This document shows positions 11,884 through 22,810 of a stretch of DNA of 64,000 nt, in pieces. The notes beneath the pieces are model-generated. The model worked only from the letters and a program-made list of their open reading frames with translations, did not search any database and had not been told where the DNA came from. The DNA is from Sequoia sempervirens (Eukaryota; Streptophyta; Pinopsida; Cupressales; Cupressaceae): NCBI GenBank assembly GCA_007258455.2, contig VDFB02193867.1, positions 524,563,692-524,627,691 of the forward strand, read 5' to 3'. Every line of letters starts with the position of its first letter. The first letter of the stretch is position 1. The translations under genes were made by a program, and so were the position numbers.

Positions 11884-12960
11884 TTAGTCATCTACATGTC
11901 CAACCCAATCAACATCTATATAAGAACTCAGGGTGAAATCATTACTCTTAGGGTACCATAGTCCATAATCTAGTGTGCCTTTAAGATATCTAAATATCCT
12001 TTTTACAGCCATAAGATGTGCTTCTCTAGGATCTTCTTTAAATGTAGCAACTAAACACATTGCATGCATAATATCTGGTCTGGTAGTGGTGAGATACAAC
12101 AATCCACCAATCATGGATCTATATATGCTCTGATTAGTCTTAGCAGATTCATCATCCTTGCTCAACTTACATTTGGTTACCATAGGAGTAAAAACTAGTT
12201 TAGAATCTTCCATCCCAAACTTTATCAACAACCCTTTTACATACTTATATTGTGAAATGAATATCCCTTTATTAGTTTGATTCACCTATAGACCAAGAAA
12301 GAAAGAAATTCACCAATCATAGACATCTCAAATTCTTTTCATATTTCTTCAGCAAACTTGTTACACATGCCATCATTTCCACCAAAAATGATACTATCAA
12401 CATAAACAACTACAATCAACATCTTATTACCATGCATTTTAAAGTAGAGATTATTGTCAGCAAAACCTTTGTTGAATCCTTGCTTTGTCAGATATTTGTC
12501 TAGTCTTACATACCAAGCTCTAGGACCTTGCTTCAGTCCATACAATGATTTCTTCAATTTACAAACCATGTCCGATTTGTAAGACAACTAAAATCCTTCA
12601 AGTTGCTCCATGTACACTTCTTCCTACAACTCACCATTCAAAAAAGTTGAATTAACATCCATATGATATACCTTGAAATCCTTGTTGGCAAAGAATTCCA
12701 AAAACATTCTAATAGCTTCCATTCTGACCACAGGGGAAAAAGTCTCTTCAAAATCTATACCTTAAACTTGTGAATATCCTTTGCATACCAGTCTTTCATT
12801 ATTCCTTACTACTTCTCCATTTTCATTTAGTTTGTTGAGGAGCACCCATTTTGAACCAATCACATTTTTGTTCACAGGTCTAGGGACTATTTCCCATGTC
12901 AAATTCTTTTCTATCTACTACAGTTCCTCTTTCATAACTCTCATCGAACTTTCATCTTCA
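11884..12960 (-). pseudogene. Copia reverse transcriptase with YVDS active site
   Basis: The blocks on the minus strand are [13 protein letters not shown] (about 12700), [16 protein letters not shown] (about 12640), YMEQLEGF, CKLKKSLYGLKQGPRAWY (about 12560-12510), FADNNLYFK and the catalytic region MLIVVVYVDSIIFGGND (about 12430-12380). The second Asp of the YVDD box is Ser (GAT AGT), which removes a metal ligand. The RT connection then reads IFISQYKYVKGLLIKFGMED and SMIGGLLYLTTTRPDIMHA. Stops at about 12755, 12645, 12590 and 12340 separate the blocks. Confidence 0.9.
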
Positions 12961-13119
12961 CATATTTCTTTTATAGATTTAGGTTCTATTTTAGAAAGTA
13001 AACACAAGTTTACCTTATCTACAACTCTGCTTCTTGTCTTCACCCCTTCACTCTTGCTTCCAATTATCTAATCTTGTGGATGATTCTTTTGTACATATTT
13101 AGGAGTCCTAATAGAAGGT

Positions 13120-13205
13120 TTTAGTTCTTCTCTTGTTCCTCTTCTTCCACTTGTTCCTCTTCTTCTTTCTCTTCTTCTTCTTCCTTCTCCTTATTTTCTT
13201 TAGGT
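13120..13205 (-). other. Glu/Lys-rich linker between integrase and RT
   Basis: The minus strand encodes an almost pure run of Glu with some Lys and Gln, from CTT/CTC-rich plus-strand text. Such acidic low-complexity linkers are common between the integrase C-terminus and RT of plant copia elements. It has no separate function that I can see. Confidence 0.6.
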
Positions 13206-14130
13206 ATATGTCTACATATAGGATCATTAGGTTCAACTTCATTTATCTCAATTGGTCTACGTATGTCTTCATCAACTTCACATTAGCACTTTCAATGATT
13301 TTTCTCAATCTTTTGTTAAAGCATTTGTATTGATTACTAATAGTAGAATACCTAAGAAATACTCCTTCGTCACATCTAGCATCAAACTTTCCAATATTTT
13401 CATCATCTCTTTTAATATAGCATATGGTTCCAAATACCTTAAAATATTTCACAGTAGGAGTCTTACCTATCTGCAAATCAAAATGTGTCTTTGTGTTGTT
13501 GTGTCTGATCTGAACTCTATTAAGAACATAAAATGGTAACTCAACCTTAAAGCCCTTCGAAATCCCTATCAATCTAGAAACTCCTCATGACCCTAACTCT
13601 TTCCCATCTGTGGGATTCTCGAGGAAATGAAAAATATCACCATGCCATCCGCATTCTATTCGACAAAGTCATTCACCCTCCAAGATCCCCTAAAACGTGC
13701 TTTCATTCCACTATTCCTCCCAAACACTTTCCTATCCATTTTATTCACTTATAAGCATCCACGTATTTTACATTTGGTATAATCATCAATGGCAGCATAA
13801 AGTACCTGTCTCCCGTTTGGGCTTTGGGTCACGGTGGATACAAAGATGGGGTGTGAATCAGCTCACAACATTTGCATTGGTAGATGTTAACGCCAAAGTC
13901 TGCATCGGCACCTAATTAACAGCTTCCCCATGGTATTGGCGGTCTTGTGATTCTAGATAGTCCTCGAACAATCTCCTTAGCATTTATCTTGAATAGGTTA
14001 TCAAAGTTCACATGTCCCATTCTCCGATTCCATAACCAACTTTCACTGATTTGAGATACAAGGAAATGACGATCAACTCCCTTCACCTAGTAGATATTTC
14101 CATGAGTTCTTCTAGTTGCAATCATATCTC
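13206..14130 (-). pseudogene. Copia integrase, core badly decayed
   Basis: The C-terminal part is clear on the minus strand: YFKVFGTICYIKRDDENIGK, CDEGVFLRYST and RLRKIIESANVKL (13243-13480). The N-terminal part shows RMGHVNFDNLFKIN near 13990, the His motif of the GAG-pre-integrase segment. Between about 13560 and 13960 the catalytic core is shifted and full of stops; a trace of RYFMLPLMIIPN marks the first catalytic Asp region. It is inactive. Confidence 0.8.
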
Positions 14131-14560
14131 CCTTTTCAGAACCTTTTCTAATTTCGTAGATATTGTTCTAAACACAAGTTTAAAGCCATTGTTGCACATC
14201 TGACCAACACTCAAAATATTATGTCTCAAACCCTTCACATAATATGCATCATAAGCATTATGCACTCCATATAAACTAATTGAACCTTTACCACATAACT
14301 TAGCTCCTAAATCATCACCGAACATGACTAAACCACCATCATATTTTTCAAGTTTATTGAAGACTTACCATACATCTTTGGTCCGTAGTTAGAACATCCA
14401 CTATCAATTACCCGGTGAGTGCTTCCATCATGTTTTGCATGGCGGTAATAAGGTACCTTCCCTCATATTCTTCTTGCCTCCTAATGCGGTGCTACAAGGC
14501 CTTGAATTACACATTTTCAGGGTTGGTTATTTACATATTTACTTTCCAAAGTTAAGAATA
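14122..14560 (-). pseudogene. Copia protease and GAG-pre-integrase segment
   Basis: The minus strand carries VIDSGCSN (about 14390-14411), the Asp-Ser-Gly active site of copia proteases, kept intact. It is followed by GDDLGAKLCGKGSISLYG and YYVKGLRHNILSVGQMC (14220-14325), the conserved tail leading into the integrase. A frameshift lies between the two parts near 14340. Confidence 0.82.
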
Positions 14561-15457
14561 AACATTCACTATCATCAATGTCATTATCAGATTCATCATC
14601 AAAAATACCTACCTCTTCCTTAACATAGTACAACTTCTTATACTTCTTATCTTTCCTATCCTTATCCTTATAATCCTTGTTCTTCTTATGTGTACAACCC
14701 TATTTGGACATCTCAAAGCATAATGAACAATGTTACCACAACTAAAACATTTAAAGGGTAACATACCTTTCTATTTTCTAGTGCCTTTCTTCAATTTCCT
14801 GGTGAAATTTGCTTCCAACTCTTCATCATAGCTATCCAGTTCTTCAATATTCAAAGCTTTAAATATTGTTTCTATCTTCTCTTCTTTATTTTCGTCTTTC
14901 TAGAATAGCTCTTATAGAGTGTACTTCCTAGGATCATGCATTTCTTCAATAACAAAGATCTTGTCACTGTAACATTCTGGTAAAGTGATCAGGATCTTCT
15001 AGATTATATCTTCATATGCTAGTTTTCCTCCTTGATTCTTAATATGATTTGTTTCCAATTCAACTCTCTAAAAGAAACTTGTTAATTATTCACCATCTTC
15101 CATCTTCAGGTTCACAAATCTATGCTTTTCCACCAACCTCTTTGTCAATTTCACCTTTTCATTTTCTTCATACATGTCTTCCAACTTCTTCTAGACTTCA
15201 TATGTAGTATCCAGAGAATTAACCTTGACTCGCTCATTTTTAGATAAACCACTACAAATCACATACTTCACCTTCTCATTTTCTTCATAAGCATAGATCT
15301 CATCTACAAAATTAAAACCACCAGACAAAAGTGTATACTTATTCTAAATAGCCTTCTAGGTCTTATAACTAAGAGAGATAATGTATCCTCTCATCTATCC
15401 CTTCCAGTCATTGTAGTCAGTTCCATCAAACATAGGGATCACCAACTTGTGCACCAT
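14560..15457 (-). pseudogene. Copia gag with CCHC zinc knuckle
   Basis: The likely start is the ATG at 15457-15455 (MVHKLVIPMFDGTDYNDW), the usual opening of plant copia Gag. Further in come LETNHIKNQGGKLAYEDII, LITLPECYSDKI and the zinc knuckle CFSCGNIVHYALRC (about 14706-14750), spaced C-x2-C-x4-H-x4-C. Gag would coat the RNA in the particle. Several stops interrupt the frame. Confidence 0.82.
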
Positions 15458-15500
15458 TGGATCTTCCTTAAGCGGTTAAGCTCTACATAAGGAACAATAG

Positions 15501-15512
15501 GCTTTGATACCA
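15501..15512 (-). other. Copia primer-binding site
   Basis: The minus strand reads TGGTATCAAAGC immediately downstream of the 5' LTR. It matches the initiator Met-tRNA 3' end complement used by most plant copia elements, with one difference from the usual TGGTATCAGAGC. It fixes the element's orientation. Confidence 0.85.
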
Positions 15513-15514
15513 AT

Positions 15515-16843
15515 TGTTAAATAGGCACATGCAAATTGAGAGCGGGGGTGACACAATTGTCACACAAATTCAAACTTAAAAATTTATCGCTTATGAAATC
15601 TTCAACCACACTATTCTATTATTAAATATGAGCATGAAACATAAATAATAGAAAGCAAATGAACACAATGAACATCAAATTTTTGCATGGAAAAACCAAT
15701 AAGGGAAAGACCACAGTGAGGGTTAACTCACATTCCTCGGAGTATAAAGGGATCACACTACAGACTCACTACCAAAGAAGGGACACCACTGTCCCAGAGA
15801 GTCTCAAAGGCTCACTGCTGGGACTCTTGTCAATAGGAGGCTCACTATAGATCCCTGAAAAGAGAATAAAGATCCACCACTACAATTCCCAGCACATTAA
15901 ATGGGATGCCGAGCCCTTATCTCGTGGCTGGTGGAGGCAGACAGGGGCGGGGAGGCGGGATATTTCCCGCAATTCAAATTAGGTCAACAAGTCAAAATTC
16001 CCACGGTGGAATGGAATAAGAGTGGACAAATAAAATTATTTTCTTGAATCATCTACACACTTCCTCAATTAAACTTTATTCTTCGAGTGAAGTGTAAACA
16101 CTAGGTCGGCCAAACCTAATGTAAACACAGAAAACAATGATGCACATGCTTCCCAACAAGAAGATGACACATGAACACCACAACACACTTCATTATGCAC
16201 AAGAATACATCTCAGAAACCTCTAGATACATCTACAAGAAGAAAAAAAAACTTCAATCATTGAATTCCTTTCACCAGTCTATCTGAATTGTGCAAACTCA
16301 TACTAGAATACTGAAACATGACTTCCTAAATACCAAGCTCCAAACCTCTTCACCAGAGCATAGGAAAGACCTTCAAAAGATATATCCCAAATCCGTGCGG
16401 TCTAAATCAAAAAAATGGAGGATTGTGGAGCAGAAACATTTCTCCTAGTCCACAAAAGATCAAACTTGCCACACAGTTTACATACCGGTGAACATAACTT
16501 TCATGAACCATCTCACTAGAAGCTGAAACTCAACATATGTCATTATGAGATTACCATTAACAAACCTTCAGATCTGCACATGCATAGGATCAACATAGGA
16601 GAAATGCAGAGTACATACCGGAGCACATTTTGAACACTGACTTCTCTTCTTTATTTAGTTTTCTCAAAAGCACTTGGAAACTCACTAATTCAACTCATCT
16701 GCAATACCATAAGGATAGCTCCATGTACTCACAACATCTCAGAAGCATCTCAACTATACATGTACAATCTGCAACATACTTAAACTATGTTGACATCAAT
16801 GACAACATTAATGACAACACTACCAAACTAGCTCATATTTGCA
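15515..16843 (-). repeat. Copia 5' LTR
   Basis: This is the second copy of the 9824-11261 repeat. Plus-strand ends are TGTTAAATAGG and CATATTTGCA. It is about 110 bp shorter than its partner. It holds a local GC-rich segment at about 15895-15960 that the partner lacks, so the two have diverged independently. The transcription start should lie in it, but no promoter motif could be placed with confidence. Confidence 0.85.
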
Positions 16844-16863
16844 ATAGGCTACTATAAATAATT

Positions 16864-17424
16864 TTGACAATGGTAGGGAAAAGGGTTATCCCACTTATGG
16901 AAATAAGGATCCCTAGGATGAAGGAACTGAGATTGATGTCAACTAGAGTTAGGAATGATGCCAATCCACTTGAGAATTTTAAACCTACTATTACTCTTTT
17001 AGGTAAGATTAAAGGATATAGGGGAAATATTGAACCATTTGAGAATGAAATAAAGGAGCTAGTGAAATTCTTCCATGAACCACATCATGGTCTTCTTACA
17101 ACCATTCTGAGGGATGATTATAGCGTAGAAACCCTACAGGAGTGGAAAAATGAAACTAATAAAGTCATCTCATATTAGGTAGTTTCAATCTGTTTGAAAT
17201 GTGATATGGACACATTGAGGATCAATATGGATATGTTAGCTCATGTTGAGACTGTCTTGCTAGAATTCGACAAAGAAGCTAATCAAATTGTCACCAAGTA
17301 TGCACCTTATAGAGAAAGGGCCAATGAAGTCATGAATTTCAACTGGCCTATTGAAGAGTTATTCCAAGCATGGATAGGCAGATATTTGGAAGGGGTGGAT
17401 CGAAATGGCAGGGTGGTGATTTAA
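16864..17424 (+). pseudogene. Unassigned retrotransposon ORF, second part
   Basis: An open stretch (16864-17178), a single stop and a second open stretch (17194-17424) give a hydrophilic, helix-prone product: ENEIKELVKFFHEPHHG, VETLQEWKNET, DTLRINMDMLAHVETVLLEFD and NWPIEELFQAWIGRYLEG. It begins right after the copia LTR, on the same strand as the ORF that stops at the copia left edge, and has the same composition. I read it as the C-terminal continuation of the 6712-9823 ORF. No family is recognised. Confidence 0.5.
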
Positions 17425-18829
17425 AATTTTGAAATTTTGAATTTTGTAACCATGATGATAAATAGATAGATGGGAAATGCATTCCATAGCCTGGATTTAG
17501 TATAGATTAGGATTTTGTTAAAATATGGAAAAAATAAAGCATCTTCTTCAAGTTGAATTGATGACAAGGTTGCAAACTTGGACTTATCCTTTTCCTTTTC
17601 CATTTCTTTTATGTTTCTTTCATGCTTTCCTTATTTCACTTTGTGTGCATGGGCACAAATTTTAAGGTAACTATTTGGTGGCACCTTTTTGAAAATTAGA
17701 CTAGATCTTCAACGACGAATGAAGACTACTTTCATTTTCCCACATGTTTCCCACCTCTTGGGAATGTAGTGTAATTGAATAGGAGAATCTTTGTTATGGA
17801 GGTCCAATAGAGAATTGACATGTGTACTTTTTAGCCTAAAGCTTGTTTTTCTCCTTTGTTTCTATAAGAAGTAATTCAAGGCCAAAAAGTAGGGGTTCAT
17901 TGTTTTACAATCAACATTATGAATTGTAAAAGGAATATCAAGCATGTTTTAGAGTTTTGTCTCAAGTTTAGAGTTTATTGTTATGTATGTAATTTTGATA
18001 ACAATATAGCAAATACAATACAAAGTAATACCAATTGCACGAATATTGTCTCTCCTTGTACTCCTTTTATGAGTTATGAATGAAAGTAATCTAGGATTCC
18101 TTTTGTTTGTCTCTATTGTTTCTCAATGTATGTTTAATTTCCTGCTTATTAGTTCAATGAATTAGTGTAAAATCTTGGATGAGATTGTTAACTCATAAGA
18201 ATTAGGTGCTAGAATATTTGTAAGCAGTAATGATCATGAATGTAATAGGGGAATATTGTAATACATTATTTCTTGAGATTGTATGTTGCTATTGTTAAGT
18301 TGTAATCTTGTTATATAGGTTGATATTGACTCCATGCTTGGGATAAAGGAACTATCTCATGCAAACTATTCATAATTGAGTTTTTAGGTTGATTCATTAA
18401 CTAATCACTTTTATTTTATAAACTTTCAAATGGATACCACTGTAGTTTTTTTGTGTTGAGTTTTGTCTTCTCATGCTCCAAGTATAGGCAATTGATAAAT
18501 GAGCTACCAACTTATTTGATTTACTATGTTGTTGAGTGATTCTATGAGAAGTACATTGTGGGATCAGCCTCCCGAGTTTCAAAGAGCCCAAAGTGTAGGA
18601 GTAGAAGTCTTGTAGATTCTACTCATTCATTGGCCAATCCTTTTGGAGTACTAAGTATTGGAAATGGAAAAGTCCATAGGTATTTCTGGAGATCAATTTT
18701 TCTTGGACCTATTCAGATATGTCAGGCATCGATGCTAAGATAATGACACACAACATCTATTCTTGAAGAAGATACTAATTCTATAAGATAGAAGATACAA
18801 AAGATGAATCTTATGCTAGTTTTACTTGT
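17425..18829 (+). other. Non-coding, AT-rich; possibly LTR of the interrupted Ty3
   Basis: No coding sequence is supported. Position after the 3' end of the unassigned ORF and before a second Ty3 pol suggests LTR or untranslated DNA, but I could not pair its ends with another repeat in the window. Confidence 0.35.
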
Positions 18830-19950
18830 TAATGTCGAGATTGAAAAACTACTCAAGAAGCTAGTTTTATACAACCTATTGATTGTTCTCCTTGGATCTC
18901 AAACATTGTTATAGTCATACAACCTGATAATCATATTAAGATGTGTACAGACTTTCGTGATTTGAATAAAGCATCACTTAAGGATGATTTTCCCCTCCCT
19001 AATATTGGCATGAGAGTAGATTCGAATATGGGACATGCTTTGTTGTTGTTCAGGGATGAATTTTTTGAATATAATAAAATCTTTATCAATACTCAAGATC
19101 AATACAATATAACATTCACTACTTAGGGAATATTTTGTCAGGTGGTTATGCCTTTTGGATTAAAGAATGTAGGTGCAACATATCAAAGAGCTATGATATT
19201 TATATTTCATGATTACATACACAAGATTTTGGAAGATTATGTTAATGATATTCTAGCTAAATCTTTAACTTGACAAGACAATATGAATCATTTTTAGAAA
19301 ATATTTGAAAGAAAGCAAAAATATAACATGAGATTAAATCTAAAAAAGTGTCTTTTGCATAGATAGCAGAATTTTTTTAGGTTTTATAGTATCTCACAGA
19401 GGCATTGGGGTAGACATAAAGAAAATTGATTATATCATTAACATGCCACCTCCTAAAAATATTTCTCAATTGCGTACTTTACAAGGAAGAATTTAAGCTA
19501 TCCGTCATTTTTTGGATCCTTAGTAGACTGAACATTACCCTTTACACAATTCCTTAAGAAAGAGGTTCAATTTAAGTGGAATGAGGATTGTAAATAGGGC
19601 TTTGAGAGTTTGAAATATTATCTTGCTACTCCACCTATTTTACAACCCGCTATGCAAGAAAAACCATTTATCCTTTATATAGCAACATCATCCCATGCTC
19701 TTGCAACATTGTTGGCTCAACAAGACGATAGTGGTAGAGAACATCTCATTTATTACATTAGCAAAACCTTGATTGATTATGAGACACAATATACAATGAT
19801 AGAAAAACAATTTTTTGCTCTCATATTTGCTACTAGTAAATTGAGACACTACTTATTAAATGCCAAAATTCATGTGATGAAAAAATTCAATCCTCTAAAA
19901 CATCTTTTTGCTAAAACAAATTTATCTAAAATGCTTAGCTAAGTGGGTTA
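18830..19950 (+). pseudogene. Second Ty3/gypsy RT-RNase H fragment, truncated by a LINE
   Basis: The frame shows EIEKLLKKL, KMCTDFRDLNKASLKDDFPL (about 18935-19000), VMPFGLKNVGATYQRAM (19145-19195) and the catalytic box ILEDYVNDILAKS (about 19225-19265). The first Asp of YVDD is Asn, so the enzyme is dead. The thumb has FYSISQRHWG text, and the RNase H part (19610-19942) carries LYIATSSHALATLLAQQDD and LIYYISKTLIDYE with LRHYLLN. The sequence stops at AKWVM, immediately before the poly(T) that ends the LINE. It is more diverged from, and not a copy of, the 1-4720 pol. Stops lie at about 19125, 19275 and 19365. Confidence 0.85.
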
Positions 19951-20071
19951 TGTTTTTTTTTTCTTTTTTTTAAAAGAAGGGGTAAAAATTTTATTCAATC
20001 AGAACCATAGTACAAAACAAAGGCCAAAGGCCCACCAAAAAAGAACACCACCAGACCAACCAGCAACAACA
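19951..20071 (-). other. LINE 3' UTR, AATAAA and poly(A)
   Basis: After the RNase H stop the minus strand runs through a G/T-rich 3' UTR, an AATAAA (plus-strand 19990-19996) and an A-rich tail interrupted by one G. The plus strand shows it as T10-C-T8 from about 19951. This marks the 3' end of a reverse-transcribed insertion. Confidence 0.85.
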
Positions 20072-21106
20072 CTACCTATTCATGTCCTCCACTAATAACC
20101 TCTCAAGGGTCTCAAGATAATTAGAAGAAAGCTCATCCTTTCCACTGATATCCCAGCCATCCACATTCTCAGAGGCCCACTTCGCTAGACAATCGGCTAC
20201 TTTGTTCCACTCTCTAGGGATATGACAAAAGGAGACAAAATCCAAGGAGTTGCAAAGACTCAAAATATTTCTGCCCACATAAGCGAATTGCCAACTAACA
20301 TCATCCAGCCTTTGATTTTTCAACAAATCCACAAAAATTTGAGAATCTGACTCACAGATGATCCTCCTCCAGCCTAAAGAGCATCCACGCTCAACAACAA
20401 TCTTAATAGCAAGGGCCTCCATCAGATTATTAGACTGCTGCCCTTTGTAACTAGAGAAGACAAAAAACACACCACCATCATTACCTCTACCAATACCCCC
20501 CACATCAGCATGACTAGGGTTCCCATGAGAAGAACCATCAGTATTAATCTTTAGGACCCCCACCGGGGGAGGCATCCACTTCCCATCATGACAAACTTGT
20601 TGCCGAACCTGACGGGGCCTTCTGCCAGCAAAACAACCTTGTCTACTATCCCCCAAGCTCAAATTCCGCACAATATCAAGATCTCCAGGATCAATATTTT
20701 CAGACATGTCACACTTAGCCAAAATAGTCTCCTGAAGCCTGCTAATTATCTTCTTCCACAATTGAAGATTTCCCAAATTGGAACCACAAAAAACTCTACG
20801 GTTCCTCTCCAGCCAAAGGTTCCAAAGAATGAAAATAGGCCCAATAGAGCAGGCCACCTGAAGGAAAGGAGTCTTTGTTGGTGGTCTTCCCAAACTTTCC
20901 CAAAAGTCAATCAAGGAGGTAGCATGAATACACCCATGATGCCAAGCCTCCCACCATCTGTGCCATAACTCTCTAGAGTAAGGGCAAAGAAATAGCAAGT
21001 GGGAGGTACACTCCTCACTGTGAGAACAAAGAAGGCAAATAGAGGGTCCCTGAAAGCCACGTTTGTGAAGATTTTCCCAAGTGAGGCACTTCCTCTGAGC
21101 AACCAA
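20072..21106 (-). pseudogene. LINE ORF2 C-terminus: zinc-binding region and RNase H
   Basis: 344 codons are open. The first third (residues 1-60) is the zf-RVT-like segment: FFLWLVAQRKCLTWENLHKR just upstream, CLLCSHSEECTSHLLFLCPY and ELWHRWW. Residues about 185-330 form an RNase H with all acidic positions visible: INTDGSSHGNPSHAD (Asp), NNLMEALAI (Glu), CESDSQIFVDLL (Asp) and REWNKVADCLAKWA (Asp). RNase H would clear the RNA template strand. The frame is intact to its natural stop at 20072, but it is cut from the upstream RT by a stop at about 21160, so the full ORF2 is not made. Confidence 0.9.
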
Positions 21107-21159
21107 CCATAAGAAAAAATTGCATTTGGGCCAAGAGAAGTTGTCCCAAACCTTCTTCC

Positions 21160-22810
21160 ACTAGTGCACCTCAGCAGGACCATATAAGTTCCTGTCAAGC
21201 ATAGCATAGCCTTGGGCAACAGTAAATTTACCTTTTGGACTAGGATTCCAAGCCAGAACATCCCTCCCATTAAGGGAGCTGCAAAGCCTAGCCTCCAAAA
21301 CTCTAGAAAGAACAACACGATCCTCATCAGATCCACCCACGGGCCACTCCTGTGGGTCCTTCCAGCAAGCCACCACCATCTACCCAATACGCTTGATAGT
21401 TTTAAAATGCTCCACCTTAATCCAATTGGCCTCAGAAAAAATATGGCAAAGAGGCTGAAGCTGAGGAAAACTAGAAAGAATGGGAGGGTGGCCATCCCAA
21501 GAGTCCTACCAAAACAAAACATCAGAGCCTCTATTACAGATCCAAAAGAGGCCCTCCTTAATCAGCTGAGCACCCTTCTTAAGGGTATCCCAAATACAAG
21601 AACCTTTGCCCAACAAAGGAAGACATGGCACATTGAGGCAATCAGCACCAGGAAGATACTTGTGGGCCAGAATCTTAGCCCAATCCTGATCTTGATTGTT
21701 ACACCACCTCCAGTACAACTTGGTAGCCAAGGCAGTGACAACAAGCGCCATAGACCTAAGACCAAGGCCCCTAGCATGCTTCGGCCTGCAAACAGACTCC
21801 CACTTGACCAAGCTCCACTTTGAGGAAAGAAGGTTGCCAGACCAAAGAAATTTCCGAGACAAAGCATCAAATTCCCGCACAAAGGTGGACAGGGGGACCT
21901 GCACACAACAAATATAAATGGGGAGAGACTTCACCACCGTCTGAAGAAGAATCATTCTCCCAGCAGAAGATAGCCATCTGTGAGTCCAATGGCTAACCCT
22001 ACTTTGAAATTTATTCAAAATACCTTGCCAATAATCTCTCCGCTATCCTCCCAAAGCCAAAGGGATCCCAAGGTACATCAAGGGAAGAGAACCGATCTGA
22101 AATCTAAGGATCCTAGCAATCCTGCTCTGAATAAGCTGAGGAGTATTAAAGAAATAAATAGAATATTTATCATCATTAATACGCTTACCAAAAGCCTTCA
22201 GATAGATGTCTAAGGCTCGCCTGAAGTTCACCGCCTCACTAATTCTAGCCAAGCCCATTAGCCCAGTATCATCCACAAACTGAAGATGAGAGTAGGAAGG
22301 GAGAAGGTTGTTCCCGGCTCAACCATGGATACAAGACCACATCTCTAGGATTGAATAAATGTTCCAAGACCCTACTGCCATGATATTAGATTAAGTAGGG
22401 GATAAAGGATCCCCTTGGGAGTCCCAGGAAGGCACTAGAAACCGTCACGAAGGTTCCCCATTAATGAGAACAGAGAATGAGGCAGAGGTCACACAACTAA
22501 GAACCCAGTTCACCCATTCCTCGGCAAAGCCAAAAGCCAAGAGAGTTTTCTGTAAGAACTCCCACCTCACCCGATCATAAGCTTTAGACATGTCAAGTTT
22601 AATAAACATAGCCTTCTCCTTAGAGTTAGCCATAGAATGGACAACTTCCATGGCTATTACAACCCCATCCAAAATTTGTCTCCCTTCAACAAAACCACCC
22701 TGCTCAGCCGAGATCAAAGAACCAAGGAGTGGTTTGAGTCTCTCAGCAATCAATTTGGTGATGATCTTGTAAACAACGTTACATAATGCAATAGGCCTGA
22801 ATTGAGCTAA
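21160..22810 (-). pseudogene. LINE ORF2 reverse transcriptase, frame-broken
   Basis: Blocks on the minus strand are FRPIALCNVVYKIITKLIAER (about 22800), EQGGFVEGRQILDGVVIAME, motif A FIKLDMSKAYDRVRWEFLQ (about 22615-22560), motif B near SQGDPLSP (about 22410) and motif C LQFVDDTGLMG (about 22285-22255), with both catalytic Asp kept. The thumb reads YLGIPLALGG, SRVSHWTHRWLSSAGRMILL (about 21990) and GLGLRSMALVVTALATKLYW. Stops at 22808 and about 22376, a frameshift around 22300-22440 and stops at about 22040 and 21500 break it. Confidence 0.92.

Larger units (their letters stand above)
9824..16843 (-). mobile_element. Ty1/copia LTR retrotransposon, complete outline, decayed
   Basis: Two related flanking repeats (9824-11261 and 15515-16843) both start TGTTAAA on the plus strand and end in CA. 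Inside, on the minus strand, come a primer-binding site, gag with zinc knuckle, protease, integrase, RT and RNase H in copia order, then a purine tract. The element is about 7.0 kb. The LTRs differ by many substitutions and small indels, so the insertion is old. Every domain has stops or frameshifts. The plus-strand ORF ends at its left side and a related ORF resumes at its right side, so it looks like a nested insertion. I found no convincing 5-bp target duplication. Confidence 0.9.

Noticed and set aside
12781..13539. Plus-strand Phe/Leu/Ser-rich open frames
   Set aside because: Antisense shadows of the copia integrase, acidic linker and RT.
9819..16848. 5-bp target duplication of the copia element
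   Set aside because: The flanks GGATA and ATAGG do not match; age or misplaced ends may explain it, so none is claimed.
20588..21823. Plus-strand open frames of 126 and 203 codons
   Set aside because: They lie opposite clear LINE ORF2 sequence on the minus strand and have no domain of their own.
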